Shown here: in pieces, positions 48,607 through 59,178 of the stretch
Numbering within the stretch: position 1 is the first letter of the stretch
Layout of the letters: every line of letters begins with the position of its first letter
Origin: Sphingomonas vulcanisoli
GTDB lineage: Bacteria > Pseudomonadota > Alphaproteobacteria > Sphingomonadales > Sphingomonadaceae
DNA length: 64,000 nucleotides
Direction: 5' to 3'
Assembly: GCF_011761305.1 (NCBI RefSeq)
Contig: NZ_JAAOZC010000002.1
Coordinates: 182,001 to 246,000 of the forward strand
The notes under the pieces: generated by a model
Seen by the model: only the letters and a program-made list of their open reading frames with translations
Told to the model about the DNA's origin: nothing
The model's database searches: none
Program-made: the position numbers and the translations under genes

Positions 48607-49905
48607 TTATTCGCCGGCGCGCTCAAATTCCTTCCCCGCCATTTCCGCCATGTGCGGGGATGGCGGGTGCGGTACATCGAGCAGTGCCTGTTCCTCCGCG
48701 ATCATATAATCGCGGGTGATCGGCAGCGCGCGGCGGCTGCGGACATATTGCACCTGAAAGTTGACCATCTCGCCATTGGTGAAGCCGGTCAGCGCCCCGG
48801 CCAGATAGAATTCCCACATGCGGTAGAATCGCTCGTCATACATCGCGACGATCTCGGCCTGATGCGCTTGCGTGCGGCGCAGCCACTGTTCCAGCGTATA
48901 GGCATAATGGAGGCGCAGCGTCTCGACATCGGCGGTCAGCAGCCCGTTATGTTCGGCCGCCTCACAGATTTCGGAGAGCGTGGGGATATAGCCGCCGGGG
49001 AAGATATATTTGGTCGTCCACTTGTCGGCGGAGCGTTTCGGCCCGATCCGGCCGATCGTATGCAGCAGCATCACGCCATCGGGCGCCAGCAATGACCGGC
49101 ACTTGGCCGCGAACGTACTAAAATGCGCAGGCCCGACATGCTCGTACATGCCGACCGAGACGATGCGATCGAACGGCCCCTGGACAGTGCGGTAATCGGT
49201 GAGCTCGAAGCGCACCTTGTCCGCGACCCCAGCTTGCTCGGCGCGCCGGCGCGCGATCTTGAGCTGCTCTTCGGAAAGCGTGATGCCCAGCACGTCGGCG
49301 CCGGTCTTCTGGTGAATATACAGGGCCATGCCGCCCCAGCCGCAGCCGATATCCAGCACCTTGTGGCCGGGCCCGATCGCAAGCTTTGCAACGATATGCG
49401 CCTTCTTGTCGGTCTGCGCCTGGTCGAGGCTCTCGGTAGCCGGATCGCCCGTCCAGTAAGCGCAGCTATACTGCCGATCCTTGTCTAGGAAGAGATCGTA
49501 GAGCTTGGCCGAAAGATCATAATGGTGCGCGACGTTGCGCCGGGACGCGCGCTCATGGTTTCGCTTGCGCAGCCAGCTCGCCAGCCATTCGGGCGGCCGG
49601 ATGCGCGCTTCCAGTTCGGTGCGCTCGCCAAAAATTTCGTAGCGCGCGTTCCAGGTGATCAGATCGATCAGATCAAGGATATCGCCCTGCTCCATCACGA
49701 ACGTGCCGTCCATATAGGCTTCGCCCGCGCCGAGGCTGGGGTTGAGCAGGATACGGAGCGGCGTGCGCGGATCGGTAAGGCGGACCACGATCGGCGCGCG
49801 ATCGGGTGACGGTTTGCCGAAGCGGTGGGTCTTGCCGTCCGCTGTGATGAAAGTGAGTTCGCCTTCCCGGATCAGCTTGTCGAAAAGCCTGTCGAACGCC
49901 CGCAT
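48607..49905 (-). CDS. cfa: Cyclopropane-fatty-acyl-phospholipid synthase family methyltransferase
   Basis: 432 residues. A non-catalytic N-terminal domain (about 1-115) precedes the SAM domain. The motif RNVAHHYDLSAKLYDLFLDK and the SAM motif VLDIGCGWGGMALY are typical; CAYW, SVGMYEHVG and QYVRSRRALP complete it. It transfers a methylene from SAM to unsaturated lipid chains. Family assignment is firm, but its exact substrate is not. It lies 11 nt after the convergent EF-hand gene. Confidence 0.88.
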   Translation of the reverse strand: MRAFDRLFDKLIREGELTFITADGKTHRFGKPSPDRAPIVVRLTDPRTPLRILLNPSLGAGEAYMDGTFVMEQGDILDLIDLITWNARYEIFGERTELEARIRPPEWLASWLRKRNHERASRRNVAHHYDLSAKLYDLFLDKDRQYSCAYWTGDPATESLDQAQTDKKAHIVAKLAIGPGHKVLDIGCGWGGMALYIHQKTGADVLGITLSEEQLKIARRRAEQAGVADKVRFELTDYRTVQGPFDRIVSVGMYEHVGPAHFSTFAAKCRSLLAPDGVMLLHTIGRIGPKRSADKWTTKYIFPGGYIPTLSEICEAAEHNGLLTADVETLRLHYAYTLEQWLRRTQAHQAEIVAMYDERFYRMWEFYLAGALTGFTNGEMVNFQVQYVRSRRALPITRDYMIAEEQALLDVPHPPSPHMAEMAGKEFERAGE

Positions 49906-49926
49906 CTTCGCCGCTCTGTCGTTTCT

Positions 49927-51123
49927 TTATACCGCCGCCAGCGCCTTTTCGGCGGCGTCCCGATCCCGTTGCGCCCGGCTCTTCTTTTCGGAGGCCGTCT
50001 TCAATTGTCCGCAGGCGGCGCCGATGTCGCGGCCGCGCGGGGTCCGCACCGGCGCTGAAATGCCGCCCTCGAACACGATGTTCGAGAAGGATCGCACCCG
50101 ATCGGCTGGCGAGGTTTCGTAATGGCTGCCCGGCCAGGGGTTGAAGGGGATCAGATTGACCTTGGCCGGCAACTTATACTTGCGCAGCAGCCGGACCAGC
50201 TCACGCGCATCGGCATCGCTGTCGTTCTTATCCTTGATCATCACATATTCGAAGGTGATGCGTCGGGCATTGTTCGCGCCGGGGTAAGCCGCGCACGCCT
50301 CCAGCAGCTGCTCGATGCCATATTTCCTGTTGAGCGGCACCAGTTCGTCGCGCACCGCCTTGGTCACCGCGTGCAGCGACACCGCGAGATTGACGCCGAT
50401 CTCCTCGCCCGCGCGAGCCATCATCGGCACCACCCCGCTGGTCGAAAGCGTAATCCGCCGCTTGGAGAGCGCCAGCCCGTCGCCGTCCATGATCAGCTTG
50501 AGCGCATCGCGGACAGCCTCGAAATTGTAGAGTGGCTCGCCCATTCCCATCATCACGATATTGGTGAGAAGGCGACCGTCGGGCTGGCTCGGCCATTCGC
50601 CCAGCGCATCGCGCGCCAGCATCACCTGGCCGACGATCTCGCCGGCGGTGAGATTGCGCACCAGCCGCATCGTGCCGGTGTGGCAGAAGCTGCAGGTCAA
50701 GGTGCAGCCGACCTGGCTGGAAACGCACAAGGTGCCCCGATCGGCATCGGGGATGAACACCATCTCATAATCCTGGCCGTCATCGGACCGCAGCAGCCAT
50801 TTGCGCGTGCCGTCGGTGGATACCTGCGCCTCGACCACCTCGGGCCGCCCGATCACGAAGCGCTCGGCAAGCCACGGGTGCATCGTTTTCGAGATATCGC
50901 TCATCACCGAAAAGTCGCTGGCACCGCGATTGTAGATCCAATGCCACAGCTGCTTGGCGCGCAGCTTGGCCTGCTTAGCGTCGAGCCCAGCTTCGGCCAG
51001 CAGTTGGCGCATCGCCTCCTTGGGCTGCCCGAGCAGATCGATACGCCCATCCTCGCGCGGGGTAACCGCACGCGGCACGGGCACCGGATCGATCAGACCG
51101 GGGGAAGACATCAGCGCATTCAT
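49927..51123 (-). CDS. rlmN: Dual-specificity 23S rRNA/tRNA adenine-C2 methyltransferase RlmN
   Basis: 398 residues of the radical SAM enzyme that methylates A2503 of 23S rRNA and A37 of tRNA. The cluster motif is [26 protein letters not shown] and [14 protein letters not shown] follow; the substrate Cys is in AACGQLK near the C-terminus, with its partner in CTLTCSFC-distal CxxC positions. The length and motif order match the family. The gene is divergent from dnaN, and a DnaA-like box lies between them. Confidence 0.94.
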   Translation of the reverse strand: MNALMSSPGLIDPVPVPRAVTPREDGRIDLLGQPKEAMRQLLAEAGLDAKQAKLRAKQLWHWIYNRGASDFSVMSDISKTMHPWLAERFVIGRPEVVEAQVSTDGTRKWLLRSDDGQDYEMVFIPDADRGTLCVSSQVGCTLTCSFCHTGTMRLVRNLTAGEIVGQVMLARDALGEWPSQPDGRLLTNIVMMGMGEPLYNFEAVRDALKLIMDGDGLALSKRRITLSTSGVVPMMARAGEEIGVNLAVSLHAVTKAVRDELVPLNRKYGIEQLLEACAAYPGANNARRITFEYVMIKDKNDSDADARELVRLLRKYKLPAKVNLIPFNPWPGSHYETSPADRVRSFSNIVFEGGISAPVRTPRGRDIGAACGQLKTASEKKSRAQRDRDAAEKALAAV

Positions 51124-51168
51124 GATCCCCGCCCCGTAAGCGCAAACTCCCGATTTTTCCAGCGCGGC

Positions 51169-51177
51169 TGTGGATAG
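51169..51177 (-). promoter_or_regulatory. DnaA-like box between rlmN and dnaN
   Basis: TGTGGATAG is the complement of CTATCCACA, 8 of 9 to consensus. It lies 73 bp before the dnaN start and may help control dnaN. Confidence 0.35.
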
Positions 51178-51249
51178 CGCTCAACAAGCCTCTGGCGGAG
51201 GGCGAAGCCCGCGCTATAACCGGTGTCCAATGCGAGCACGGGGCATCCA

Positions 51250-52362
51250 ATGAAGGCGACGATCGAGCGGGCGACCCTCCTGAAGGCGCTTAGCCACGTC
51301 CAATCGGTGGTCGAACGACGGAACACCATTCCGATCCTCTCCAACGTCCTGTTGGAGGCGACCGCGGACGGCGCGCTCAAGCTGATGGCGACCGATCTCG
51401 ATCTTCAGTTCGTCGAGACGATTTCGGCGCAGGTCGAGACGCCCGGCGCGACGACCGTGCCCGCGCACACCCTCTTCGACATCGCCCGTAAGCTGCAGGA
51501 GGGCAGCCAGGTCCAGCTGACCGCGGCCGAGGGCAAGATGCTGGTGACGGCCGCGCGCTCGCGCTTTAACCTGCAGACGCTGCCGCGCGATGACTTCCCG
51601 GTGATCGCCGAGGGCGAACTGCCCACCAAGTTCGAGCTGCCCGCCGAAACGCTTAAGCAGATCGTCGACAAGACGCGCTTCGCCATCTCCACCGAAGAGA
51701 CGCGCTACTATCTCAATGGCATCTTCCTGCACGTCTCGGACGATGCCACGCCGGTACTCAAGGCCGCCGCCACCGATGGCCACCGCCTTGCCCGCGTCAC
51801 CGTACCCCGCCCGGACGGCGCCGAGGGCATGCCTGATGTCATCATTCCCCGGAAGTGCGTCGGCGAACTGCGCAAATTGCTCGATGAGGTCGATGGCTCG
51901 GTTGAGGTCTCGCTGTCGCCGACCAAGATCCGCTTCGTGCTCGGCACCGCGATCCTGACGTCGAAGCTGATCGACGGCACCTTCCCCGATTACAATCGCG
52001 TCATCCCGACCGGCAACGATAAGCTGCTCAAGATCGATCCGCGCAGCTTTGAGGACGGCGTCGATCGCGTCGCCACCATCGCCAGCGAGAAGACCCGCGC
52101 GGTGAAGATGAGCCTCGACCGCGACAAGATCACGCTCTCGGTGACCAGCCCCGAAAATGGCACCGCCGCCGAGGAAGTGCCCGGCGACTATGCCAGCACC
52201 AGCTTCGATATCGGCTTCAACGCCCGCTACCTGCTCGACATCCTCGGCCAGATCGAAGGCGACACCTGCGAAGTCCACCTCGCCGATGCTGCCGCGCCCA
52301 CGCTGATCCGCGAGAACGACAAGGCCCCGGCGCTGTACGTGCTGATGCCGATGCGGGTGTGA
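51250..52362 (+). CDS. dnaN: DNA polymerase III beta sliding clamp
   Basis: 370 residues, three-domain clamp. The typical opening is [20 protein letters not shown], and [15 protein letters not shown] follows. [10 protein letters not shown]-like [24 protein letters not shown] and [11 protein letters not shown] mark the domains; the end [11 protein letters not shown] matches other clamps. The ATG at 51250 gives the family start. recF follows 34 nt downstream; dnaA is not adjacent in this window. Confidence 0.96.
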   Translation: MKATIERATLLKALSHVQSVVERRNTIPILSNVLLEATADGALKLMATDLDLQFVETISAQVETPGATTVPAHTLFDIARKLQEGSQVQLTAAEGKMLVTAARSRFNLQTLPRDDFPVIAEGELPTKFELPAETLKQIVDKTRFAISTEETRYYLNGIFLHVSDDATPVLKAAATDGHRLARVTVPRPDGAEGMPDVIIPRKCVGELRKLLDEVDGSVEVSLSPTKIRFVLGTAILTSKLIDGTFPDYNRVIPTGNDKLLKIDPRSFEDGVDRVATIASEKTRAVKMSLDRDKITLSVTSPENGTAAEEVPGDYASTSFDIGFNARYLLDILGQIEGDTCEVHLADAAAPTLIRENDKAPALYVLMPMRV

Positions 52363-52396
52363 CCGTTCGGGCCGAAGTGATACTTCGGCCCGCTTC

Positions 52397-53473
52397 ATGG
52401 TCATACTAACCCGCCTCACCCTCACCAATTTCCGCAACCACTCGCAGGCGCTGATCGCGCCCGGCGCGGGCTTCGTTGTGCTGACAGGGGAGAATGGGGC
52501 GGGGAAGACCAATGTGTTGGAGGCGGTTTCGCTGCTGACGCCAGGGCGGGGGCTGCGGGGTAGCGCGCTCGGGGAGATGGCGCGGAGCGAGGGGCCGGGC
52601 GGCTTCGGGATCGCGGCCGATCTGGTAGGCGGCGCGACGATCGGCACCGGAACCCTGGCGGCGGCGCCTGAGCGGCGGCAGGTGCGGATAAACGGCGCCG
52701 TCGCCAGCGCGGCGGCATTGGGCGAATGGCTGGCGGTCTTGTGGCTGACGCCGCAGATGGACCGGCTGTTCGCGGAGGGCGCGAGCGCGAGGCGACGGTT
52801 CCTCGATCGGCTGGTGCTGGCGCGCGAACCGGGACATGCCGGGCACGCCAATCGCTATGAGGCGGCGATGCGCGCGCGCAACAAGCTGCTTGCCGAGCCG
52901 GAAGGGGCCGATTCCGCCTGGCTGACGGCGCTGGAAGCGGGAATGGCGGAGCATGGCATCGCCATCGCCGAAGCGCGCGCGCGGACGGTCAAGCGGCTGG
53001 CGGTGCGGCTGGCCGATCAGCCCGTGGGCCCCTTCGCGCGGGCTGGGCTGGTGCTGGAGGGCTGGCTTCCGGTTAGCGGGGGAGCGCTCAAGGCCGAGCT
53101 GCGCGCAGGCCGCGGGCGCGATGCCGCGGCGGGCCGCGCGCTGGCAGGGCCGCATCGTACCGATCTTGCCGTCATACACCTCGATAAAGCGCAGCTCGCC
53201 GCGCGCTGCTCGACGGGGGAGCAGAAGGCGCTGCTGCTCGGCATCGTCCTGGCCCACGCCGATCTCGTCGCCGAGGATCGAGGACAGCGGCCGATCCTGT
53301 TGCTGGACGAGGTCGCCGCCCACCTCGATCCCGCGCGCCGCGCCGCTTTGTTCGCTCGCCTGGCTACAGCCGGCGGTCAGGTCTGGATGACCGGCACCGA
53401 GCCGGAGCTGTTCGGCGCCCTACCCGAACCGGCGACGCACGTGCGTGTCACGGACGGACACATTCTCGCCTGA
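52397..53473 (+). CDS. recF: DNA replication and repair protein RecF
   Basis: 358 residues. The SMC-like Walker [18 protein letters not shown] follows the opening [23 protein letters not shown], the signature [17 protein letters not shown] and Walker [17 protein letters not shown] fit the family. RecF loads RecA at gapped DNA. The gene follows dnaN in the same orientation and is convergent with the PiT gene (9 nt gap). Confidence 0.94.
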   Translation: MVILTRLTLTNFRNHSQALIAPGAGFVVLTGENGAGKTNVLEAVSLLTPGRGLRGSALGEMARSEGPGGFGIAADLVGGATIGTGTLAAAPERRQVRINGAVASAAALGEWLAVLWLTPQMDRLFAEGASARRRFLDRLVLAREPGHAGHANRYEAAMRARNKLLAEPEGADSAWLTALEAGMAEHGIAIAEARARTVKRLAVRLADQPVGPFARAGLVLEGWLPVSGGALKAELRAGRGRDAAAGRALAGPHRTDLAVIHLDKAQLAARCSTGEQKALLLGIVLAHADLVAEDRGQRPILLLDEVAAHLDPARRAALFARLATAGGQVWMTGTEPELFGALPEPATHVRVTDGHILA

Positions 53474-53482
53474 GCCGCAGGA

Positions 53483-54481
53483 TCAGGAAAAGAGCCGCGC
53501 CAAGCCATAAAAGAGCGCGCCGATCGCCGCAGCGGCTGGGAGCGTGATCACCCAGGCGACGACGATGCTGGAGGCGACGTTCCACCGCACCGCGCTCATC
53601 CGCTTGGCCGCGCCCACGCCGACGATCGCGCCGGTGATCGTGTGCGTCGTCGAAACCGGGATGCCGCCGATGTTGGCGAGAAACAGCGTGATCGCGCCGC
53701 CCGTTTCCGCGCAAAAGCCCTGGCGCGGAGTGAGGCGCGTGATCTTCGATCCCATCGTGTGGATGATCCGCCAGCCGCCGAACAAGGTGCCGACACCCAT
53801 CGCCGCCTGGCAGCAGATCACCACCCAGGTTGGGATGTGGAATGCGCCGTGGAGCATGCCCTGCGAATAGAGCAGCACGGTGATGATCCCCATCGTCTTC
53901 TGAGCATCGTTGCCGCCGTGGCCGAGCGAATAAGCGGCCGCCGAGATCAATTGCAGCTTGCGGAAAGTGCGATCGGCGATCGCGGGGGTGTTCTTGCGCG
54001 CCAGCCAGCTGGTGATCAGCACCATGATCAGCGCGAGTACGAGCCCCACCGCGGGGGACACGACGATCGCGCCCGCCGTCTTGAGGACGCCGGACCAGAC
54101 GATCGCGCTGGTGCCCGCCTTGGCGAGGCCGGCGCCGATCAGGCCGCCCACCAGGGCGTGGCTGGAGGAGGAGGGGATGCCGAGCCCCCAGGTGATCAGA
54201 TTCCAGCTGATCGCGCCCATCAGCGCGCCGAACACCACCTGCGCATCGACGATATCGGCCGAGATCGTGCCCTTGCCGATCGTGTAGGCAACGCTGTGAC
54301 TGAAGACCATGAAGGCGATGAAATTGAAGAAAGCCGCCCAGAACACCGCGACCTGCGGCGAAAGCACGCGGGTCGAAACCACCGTCGCGATCGAATTGGC
54401 GGCATCGTGCAGGCCGTTCAGGAAATCGAACAGCAGCGCGATCCCGATCAGCCCGATCAGGATGGGAAGCGAAACCAGCAT
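53483..54481 (-). CDS. Inorganic phosphate transporter (PiT family)
   Basis: 332 residues with about ten membrane segments. Motifs are the duplicated FDFLNGLHDAANSIATVVSTR (N-terminal) and LGHGGNDAQKTMGIITVLL (C-terminal), diagnostic of PiT. The loop GIPVSTTHTITGAIVGVG is typical too. It imports phosphate with a cation. It starts at the base where the DUF47 gene stops, so the two are read together. Confidence 0.93.
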   Translation of the reverse strand: MLVSLPILIGLIGIALLFDFLNGLHDAANSIATVVSTRVLSPQVAVFWAAFFNFIAFMVFSHSVAYTIGKGTISADIVDAQVVFGALMGAISWNLITWGLGIPSSSSHALVGGLIGAGLAKAGTSAIVWSGVLKTAGAIVVSPAVGLVLALIMVLITSWLARKNTPAIADRTFRKLQLISAAAYSLGHGGNDAQKTMGIITVLLYSQGMLHGAFHIPTWVVICCQAAMGVGTLFGGWRIIHTMGSKITRLTPRQGFCAETGGAITLFLANIGGIPVSTTHTITGAIVGVGAAKRMSAVRWNVASSIVVAWVITLPAAAAIGALFYGLARLFS

Positions 54482-55125
54482 CAGGCGTGATCGAGCACGA
54501 GACCCTGGATCTCGTTGGCGACATCCTCGAAGCGATCGACGATCCGCTCCAGATGGCTGTAGATTTCGCGGCCGACGATGAACGCCATCACATCCTTGGC
54601 GCCCGTTTCCTTGTAGAGCGCCTTGATGCCGGCATCGTGGATATCGTCGGCGGTGCCTTCGATCTGAACGAGCCGCGCCGTGAGCTCCAATATCCGCGTC
54701 TGGTTGTCGCCGATCGACCGCAGCAGCGGCAGCACTTCGGCCAGCACGCGGGCCGCCTCCACGATGATCCCGCTCATATCGCGCATCTGCGGCTCGAACA
54801 CATCGATCTCGAACAGGGTGATCGCCTTCGCGGTGGCGTTCATCTGATCGATCGCGTCATCCATCACGCTGATCAGCCCCGAGATGGCCGTGCGATCGAA
54901 TGGGGTGATCAGGATTTTGCGCACGTCCTGCAGCACGGTGCGCGTGATATCGTCGGCATCATGCTCGCGATCGTGGATCGTGCGGACATGCTCGGCCACG
55001 TTCGGCCCGCCCTGCAGCAGCCGCGCGAGCGCGTCCGCGCCCGCGACCAGCGTCACCGCATGTTCTTCGAACAGCTCGAAGAAACGCCCCTGCTTGGGCA
55101 TCAGCGCCTGGAACCAGCGCATCAT
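54481..55125 (-). CDS. DUF47 (PhoU-like) phosphate transport accessory protein
   Basis: 214 residues from ATG 55125, giving the usual DUF47 length. Helix-rich PhoU-like protein (opening MMRWFQALMPKQGRFFELF), with HDREHDADDITRTV and LEIDVFEPQMR-type helices and the C-terminal DRFEDVANEIQGLVLDHA. DUF47 genes typically pair with PiT, as here, and regulate the transporter. ATG 55125 follows GGGGAGAAGTTTGCA, a good ribosome site. The frame continues without a stop into an upstream NUDIX domain, so a fusion protein is also possible. Confidence 0.78.
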   Translation of the reverse strand: MMRWFQALMPKQGRFFELFEEHAVTLVAGADALARLLQGGPNVAEHVRTIHDREHDADDITRTVLQDVRKILITPFDRTAISGLISVMDDAIDQMNATAKAITLFEIDVFEPQMRDMSGIIVEAARVLAEVLPLLRSIGDNQTRILELTARLVQIEGTADDIHDAGIKALYKETGAKDVMAFIVGREIYSHLERIVDRFEDVANEIQGLVLDHA

Positions 55126-55596
55126 TGCAAACTTCTCCCCGCTCTTCGTTCGCATCCATGACGAAAGCCGCTCGACCCGTCCAGCGACCGGCCCCGGCTC
55201 GCGAAAGCCGGCGATCAGCCGTTTGAGATCAGGCTCCTCCACCGCCTCCGAAGCCGGCTGAAGGCGGAACCAGCGCGTTTCCCGCTCGTCGCTTTCGGGC
55301 CAATCCTCGGCCTGCTGCGTTACGGCTAGCGGATAGACTGTGACGGTTGTGTGACGGAGGGTGCCATCGCGCTTGCGCTTCAGATATTCATAGGCGCCGA
55401 TCGGGGCCGGGCACATGATGCCGCTGACGCCGGCTTCCTCATAAGCCTCGTGCGCCGCCGCCTCGTAAGGGGGCAGGCCGCGGATCGTATTGCCCTTGGG
55501 TACGACCCATCGCCGCGTTTCCCGCGAGGTAACGAGCATGACCTCGATCGCGCCCGATGGGACGGTCCGATAGGGGAGGGCGGCAATCTGGCGAAT
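55126..55596 (-). CDS. NUDIX hydrolase domain joined in frame to DUF47
   Basis: The frame directly upstream of the DUF47 start encodes a NUDIX domain. The NUDIX box region reads GLPPYEAAAHEAYEEAGVSG (Glu-rich), preceded by SRETRRWVVPKGN. No stop separates it from DUF47, so it would read as one protein of about 352 residues from ATG 55539. Homologous NUDIX N-termini begin earlier. The only codon between the upstream stop (TAG) and 55539 that suits that start is ATT at 55594-55596, preceded by AAGGAG at 6 nt. NUDIX enzymes remove diphosphates from nucleoside or polyphosphate substrates; this one's is unknown. Confidence 0.6.
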
Positions 55597-55670
55597 GACA
55601 GGCTCCTTAAATTCTGCCGGACTCTAGCCATTGCTTGCCCCTTGACCAGCCCTGTGCTGCAAGCGCGGGC

Positions 55671-58600
55671 GTGATTCAGGCCGCGCTCCATCATCTGACG
55701 TCGTATCGCTACGATCACCCGGTGATGCTGGGCCCGCAGACGATCCGCCTACGCCCGGCGCCGCACAGCCGGACGGGGGTGCCCAATTATTCGCTGACCA
55801 TCCTGCCGGAGAATCATTTCCTCAACTGGCAGCAGGATCCGCATGGCAATTGGCTGGCGCGGATCGTCATTCCCGATCCGACGACCGAATTCCGCGTCAC
55901 CGTCGATCTGATCGCCGACCTCACGGTGATCAACCCGTTCGATTTCTTCGTCGAGGAATATGCCACGCAGCGGCCGTTCGCCTACGTGCCGCAGCTCTCC
56001 GCCGATCTCAGCCCTTATTTCGAGACCGAGCCGCAGGGTCCGAAGTTCGAAGCGCTGGTCGATCGCTTCCGCGGCGTCGAGATGGGGACGATCGATTTCC
56101 TCGTCGCGCTCAATCAGGCGGTGAATGCCGAGGTCGGCTATATCATCCGGCTCGAGCCCGGCATTCAGACGCCCGAGGAGACATTGGAGATCGGCACCGG
56201 ATCGTGCCGCGATTCGGGCTGGATGCTGGTGCAGTTGCTGCGCCGCTGCGGCTTCGCGGCGCGGTTCGTCTCGGGCTATTCGATCCAGTTGGTGCCCGAC
56301 GTCATCCCCACCGAGGGACCGAAAGGCGTCGCGCAGGACGTTTGCGATCTTCATGCCTGGGCCGAGGCCTATATTCCGGGCGCGGGCTGGGTGGGGATGG
56401 ACCCGACCTCCGGCCTGTTCGCGGGCGAAGGCCATATCCCGCTGTGCGCCACTCCCCACTACCGATCGGCCACCCCGATCGAAGGCGCGCTGCTGGAGCC
56501 GGCGCAGACCGACTTCGGCTTCGCGATGGACGTGCAGCGGATCGCCGAGGCGGTGCGCATCACCAAGCCCTTCACCGATGCCCGCTGGCAGGCGCTGGAC
56601 GATCTTGGCCACAAGGTCGATGCCGACCTGCAGGCGCAAGACGTACGGCTGACCACCGGCGGCGAACCGACATTCCTCGCGGTTGACGATCCCGAAGCGC
56701 CCGAGTGGAACGCCGATGCGGTGGGGCCGACCAAGGCGGGCTATGCCGATCGCCTGATCCGCCGGATGCGCGAGAAGTTCGCGCCGGGCGGGCTGCTCCA
56801 TCATGGTCAGGGCAAATGGTATCCTGGCGAGAGCCTGCCGCGCTGGGGCTATTCGGTCTACTGGCGCGAGGATGGCGTGCCCGTGTGGCGGGACGCCGGG
56901 CTGATCGCCTTCGATGGCGGCACCGAGACCACGCAGCTCGATGTCGAGGCTGCGGAACGCTTCCTGACCGCGATCGCGGCGACGCTCGATGTGCCGGCGG
57001 AGAATGTCCAGCCGGCGTTCGAGGATCCGGTGGAATGGTCGCTCAAGGAAGCCGATTTGCCGCCCAACACCGATCCCACCGCGCCCGAGATCGACGATCC
57101 CGAAGTGCGGGCGCGGATGGTCAAGGCGTTCGAGCATGGCCTGTCCCGTCCCGTGGGTTACGTGCTGCCGATCCAGGCCTGGCAGGCCGCGAGCGCGCCG
57201 GAGCCGCGCCGCTGGCAGAGCGAGCAATGGCGGGTGCGGCGCGGGCGGCTGTTCCTCGTGCCCGGCGACAGCGCGGTCGGCTATCGCCTGCCGCTCGGCT
57301 CGCTGCCCTTCGTGCCGCCGTCAGACTATCCATACAGCCATGTCCGCGACACGACCGAGGCGCGTGATGCGCTGCCCGATTTTCGCCAGCGCCCGCTGAC
57401 GCCCGCGGAGACCGCCGGCGCGGTGGCCGACCAACGCCATGAGTCGGTCGCCCCCGCCGCCGGGTCCGGCGCGCAGGAGCGGGTCGAGCAGCACATCATC
57501 GAGGGTGCGGTGCGCACCGCGATGACGGTAGAGCCGCGCGGGAATTATGTCGCCGTCTTCCTGCCGCCGACCGAGAAGCTCGAAGACTATCTCGACCTGA
57601 TCGCTGCCGTCGAGCGTACCGCCGAGCAGACACGCATTCCGGTTCGCATCGAAGGCTATGCTCCGCCGCCCGATCCACGCCTCAAGGTGCTCAAGATCAC
57701 CCCCGATCCGGGTGTGGTCGAGGTCAACGTCCAGCCGACCTCGACGTGGGACGAGACCGTCGATCTCACTACTGCGCTGTATGACATGGCGCGCGCGGAG
57801 AAGCTCACCGCCGACAAATTCCTTGTCGACGGCCGCTCGATCGGCACCGGCGGCGGCAACCATCTCGTGCTCGGCGGGCGCTCGGTGCTCGATTCGCCCT
57901 TCATCCGCCGGCCGGACATGCTCAAGAGCTTCGTGCTCTACTGGCAACGCCATCCCTCGCTCAGCTATCTTTTCTCCGGCCTGTTCATCGGTCCGACCAG
58001 CCAGGCGCCGCGGATCGACGAAGCACGCCATGATGGCCTGTTCGAATTGGAAGTCGCGCTGGCGCAAGTGCCGATGCCGGGCCAAGGCGAGGCTCCACCG
58101 CCGTGGCTGGTCGATCGCCTGTTCCGTAACCTGCTGGTCGATGTCACGGGTAACACCCACCGCACCGAAATCTGCATCGATAAGCTCTTCTCGCCCGATG
58201 GCCCGACCGGGCGCCTCGGCCTCGTCGAATTCCGCGGCTTCGAGATGCCGCCCGAAGCCAAGATAAGCCTTGCCCAGCAACTGTTGCTGCGCGCGATGAC
58301 CGCTTGGTTCTGGCGCGAGCCGCAGCAGGGCGGGTTCGTCCGCTGGGGGACAACGCTGCACGATCGTTTCCTGCTCGGCCATTTCGTCTGGGCCGATTTT
58401 CTCGAGGTGCTGGGCGATCTGCGCGCGGCTGGCTACGACTTTGATCCGGCGTGGTTCGAGGCGCAGCGCCAGTTCCGCTTCCCGGTTCATGGCAGCATCA
58501 CGGCGGGCGGTGTTACCTTGGAGGTCAGCCATGCGCTGGAGCCCTGGCCGGTGCTCGGCGAGACCGGCGCGATCGGCGGCACGGTGCGCTATGTCGACAG

Positions 58601-59027
58601 CTCGACCGAGCGGCTGCAACTGCGCGCAACCGGCCTCGTTCCCGGTCGACACATCATTGCTGCCAACGGCCGCGCCGTGCCGATGACGGCAACGGCGACG
58701 CCCGGAGAGGCGGTCGGTGGCGTGCGCTACAAGGCTTGGGAGCCCGCGAACTGCCTGCATCCCAAGCTGCCCGCCAATGCGCCGATCACGTTCGATGTGC
58801 TCGATGTCTGGAACGGGCGATCGCTGGGCGGCTGCGTCTATCATGTCGGCCATCCGGGTGGGCGCCATTACGAGCATGTTCCGGTCAACGATTATGAGGC
58901 CGAGGCGCGGCGCAAGGTCCGGTTCGAGGAGATGGGACACACGCCGGGGACCATCACGATGCCGCCGCCCGAACGGCCGGGCGATTTCCCGATGACGCTC
59001 GATTTGAGAAGGCCCGTGGGGTTGTGA
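55671..59027 (+). CDS. Transglutaminase-like plus DUF2126 (COG4196) protein
   Basis: 1118 residues, cytoplasmic (no signal peptide). Residues 1-300 form a bacterial transglutaminase N-domain plus core, with the triad C179 ([11 protein letters not shown]), H228 ([10 protein letters not shown]) and D244 (GMDPTSGL). From about residue 310 onward is the DUF2126 region ([40 protein letters not shown] and the long C-terminal half), of unknown activity. The GTG at 55671 begins the domain; it is divergent from the NUDIX gene by 75 nt. It is followed by a family B repeat and the ATP-grasp/Alpha-E gene. Such gene groups are known as predicted amidoligase systems. Confidence 0.87.
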   Translation: MIQAALHHLTSYRYDHPVMLGPQTIRLRPAPHSRTGVPNYSLTILPENHFLNWQQDPHGNWLARIVIPDPTTEFRVTVDLIADLTVINPFDFFVEEYATQRPFAYVPQLSADLSPYFETEPQGPKFEALVDRFRGVEMGTIDFLVALNQAVNAEVGYIIRLEPGIQTPEETLEIGTGSCRDSGWMLVQLLRRCGFAARFVSGYSIQLVPDVIPTEGPKGVAQDVCDLHAWAEAYIPGAGWVGMDPTSGLFAGEGHIPLCATPHYRSATPIEGALLEPAQTDFGFAMDVQRIAEAVRITKPFTDARWQALDDLGHKVDADLQAQDVRLTTGGEPTFLAVDDPEAPEWNADAVGPTKAGYADRLIRRMREKFAPGGLLHHGQGKWYPGESLPRWGYSVYWREDGVPVWRDAGLIAFDGGTETTQLDVEAAERFLTAIAATLDVPAENVQPAFEDPVEWSLKEADLPPNTDPTAPEIDDPEVRARMVKAFEHGLSRPVGYVLPIQAWQAASAPEPRRWQSEQWRVRRGRLFLVPGDSAVGYRLPLGSLPFVPPSDYPYSHVRDTTEARDALPDFRQRPLTPAETAGAVADQRHESVAPAAGSGAQERVEQHIIEGAVRTAMTVEPRGNYVAVFLPPTEKLEDYLDLIAAVERTAEQTRIPVRIEGYAPPPDPRLKVLKITPDPGVVEVNVQPTSTWDETVDLTTALYDMARAEKLTADKFLVDGRSIGTGGGNHLVLGGRSVLDSPFIRRPDMLKSFVLYWQRHPSLSYLFSGLFIGPTSQAPRIDEARHDGLFELEVALAQVPMPGQGEAPPPWLVDRLFRNLLVDVTGNTHRTEICIDKLFSPDGPTGRLGLVEFRGFEMPPEAKISLAQQLLLRAMTAWFWREPQQGGFVRWGTTLHDRFLLGHFVWADFLEVLGDLRAAGYDFDPAWFEAQRQFRFPVHGSITAGGVTLEVSHALEPWPVLGETGAIGGTVRYVDSSTERLQLRATGLVPGRHIIAANGRAVPMTATATPGEAVGGVRYKAWEPANCLHPKLPANAPITFDVLDVWNGRSLGGCVYHVGHPGGRHYEHVPVNDYEAEARRKVRFEEMGHTPGTITMPPPERPGDFPMTLDLRRPVGL

Positions 59028-59045
59028 GGGGTAGTACATCTTTAG

Positions 59046-59156
59046 TCCCTCCCCTTCAGGGGAGGAGTTGGGGTGGGGCCTCTCCACTCGCATCGCGGCT
59101 CCGGGTTCTTGCCCGACTCCCCCACCCCAACCCCTCCCCTGAAGGGGAGGGGCTTT
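59046..59156. repeat. Paired palindromic repeat, family B
   Basis: Arms contain CCCTCCCCTTCAGGGGAGGA and CCCTCCCCTGAAGGGGAGGG, spaced by a short linker. It lies between the two large genes of the cluster and ends about 22 bp before the next start. It is nearly the same as the copy at 25577-25692. Confidence 0.8.
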
Positions 59157-59178
59157 AAAAATGTCCGGGGGGACCAAC

